Shown here piece after piece: positions 63,727 to 64,000 of a DNA stretch of 64,000 nt (positions are counted from its first letter, which is position 1; each line of letters starts with the position of its first letter). A program made the translations under genes and the position numbers. Under the pieces are notes generated by a model. The model had not been told where the DNA came from. It did not search any database and worked only from the letters and a program-made list of their open reading frames with translations. This stretch comes from G965202915 sp965205955 (GTDB lineage Bacteria; Pseudomonadota; Gammaproteobacteria; Eutrophobiales; Eutrophobiaceae): assembly GCA_965205955.1 (NCBI GenBank), contig OZ242192.1:2294001-2358000 (forward strand), given 5' to 3'.

Positions 63727-64000
63727 TTATTTTTTATTTATTATTACTATTATATTAGATCTCATAAATAGAAATTTATTATAGTAGATTGAATAATTCA
63801 CAATATTTAATTCATTTAATATTTTTTTAATTTCATTGATATTTAGTAAATTTAGATTTTCTTCTTTACTTAAAAATTCAAATCTCAATAATCTTAATAG
63901 AGATCTGTGAATTTTTTTTGGCAATAAATGTAGTAAAGGTAACTTGGTGTGAAAATCTAAAGGAAAATTTCTGTTAGGGGTCGTTATGAATATGTGTTCT
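63727..64000 (-). CDS. SAM-dependent methyltransferase, C-terminal part (truncated by window edge)
   Basis: The minus-strand frame is open from the window edge at 64000 to a stop ending at 63727, about 91 residues. It reads IFITTPNRNFPLDFHTKLPL, then LLHLLPKKIHRSLLRLL and SKEENLNLLNINEIKKIL. This resembles the end of class I methyltransferases found in O-antigen and surface polysaccharide clusters: TPNR...FHTKLP...WLPKK...EENLNLL. It would methylate a sugar or related acceptor with SAM. A short frame beginning at TTG 63924 is only part of this gene. The coding sequence is far more AT-rich than its neighbours, which suggests recent acquisition. Confidence 0.65.
   Translation of the reverse strand, partial: EHIFITTPNRNFPLDFHTKLPLLHLLPKKIHRSLLRLLRFEFLSKEENLNLLNINEIKKILNELNIVNYSIYYNKFLFMRSNIIVIINKK

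Overview
The window is chromosomal DNA from a gammaproteobacterium. The best evidence is gene order. Reading the minus strand from 31952 down to 16470 gives leuB, asd, fimV, truA, trpF, trpB, a small HTH-like gene, trpA, accD, folC, a SPOR-domain dedD-like gene and purF, an arrangement of the Pseudomonas-like gammaproteobacterial type. Also present are mutS next to fdxA, ftsH near glmM, and rnr next to rlmB. No species can be named from the sequence alone. Two genes usually found in these strings are missing from their expected places: cvpA (before purF) and folP (between ftsH and glmM).

Region by region. 1-388 is the start of a secreted protein with 81-bp repeats, cut by the window edge. 742-9232 is a compact phospho-signalling island of two convergent gene groups: a class III nucleotide cyclase fused to an FHA domain, a PP2C phosphatase, a 1438-residue membrane Ser/Thr kinase with a C-terminal sulfatase-modifying-factor domain, a small membrane protein, then on the other strand a second PP2C phosphatase overlapping an FHA protein. 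9639-16401 holds a DUF4124 protein, fdxA, mutS, a type II NADH dehydrogenase with a cyclic-nucleotide-binding-like tail, a sugar transferase and a phasin. 16470-36674 is mostly housekeeping (purine, tryptophan, fatty acid, folate, lysine/leucine and cell wall metabolism, FtsH), interrupted by an apparently intact 1193-bp IS5-like element between asd and fimV.

37190-46933 encodes a giant (about 3250 residue) autotransporter-like surface protein built from leucine-rich repeats and many Ig-like, cadherin-like, VCBS and PKD-like modules ending in an outer-membrane beta-barrel. It is followed by two tandem copies of a coiled-coil membrane protein (47374-48156), moaA and fdhD (48432-50306), and a striking array of four tandem DUF2723 (TMEM260-like GT-C glycosyltransferase family) membrane proteins at 50743-59138. 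The right end has rlmB, rnr, a tRNA-Leu(CAG), a 56-bp tandem repeat, a NYN/LOTUS-domain protein, and at the extreme edge the very AT-rich C-terminal part of a SAM-dependent methyltransferase that looks acquired.

The parts most likely to hold something new are the DUF2723 quartet, possibly linked to decoration of the adjacent Thr-rich Ig-like surface protein, and the kinase/phosphatase/FHA/cyclase island. Both functional links are inferences from gene context.
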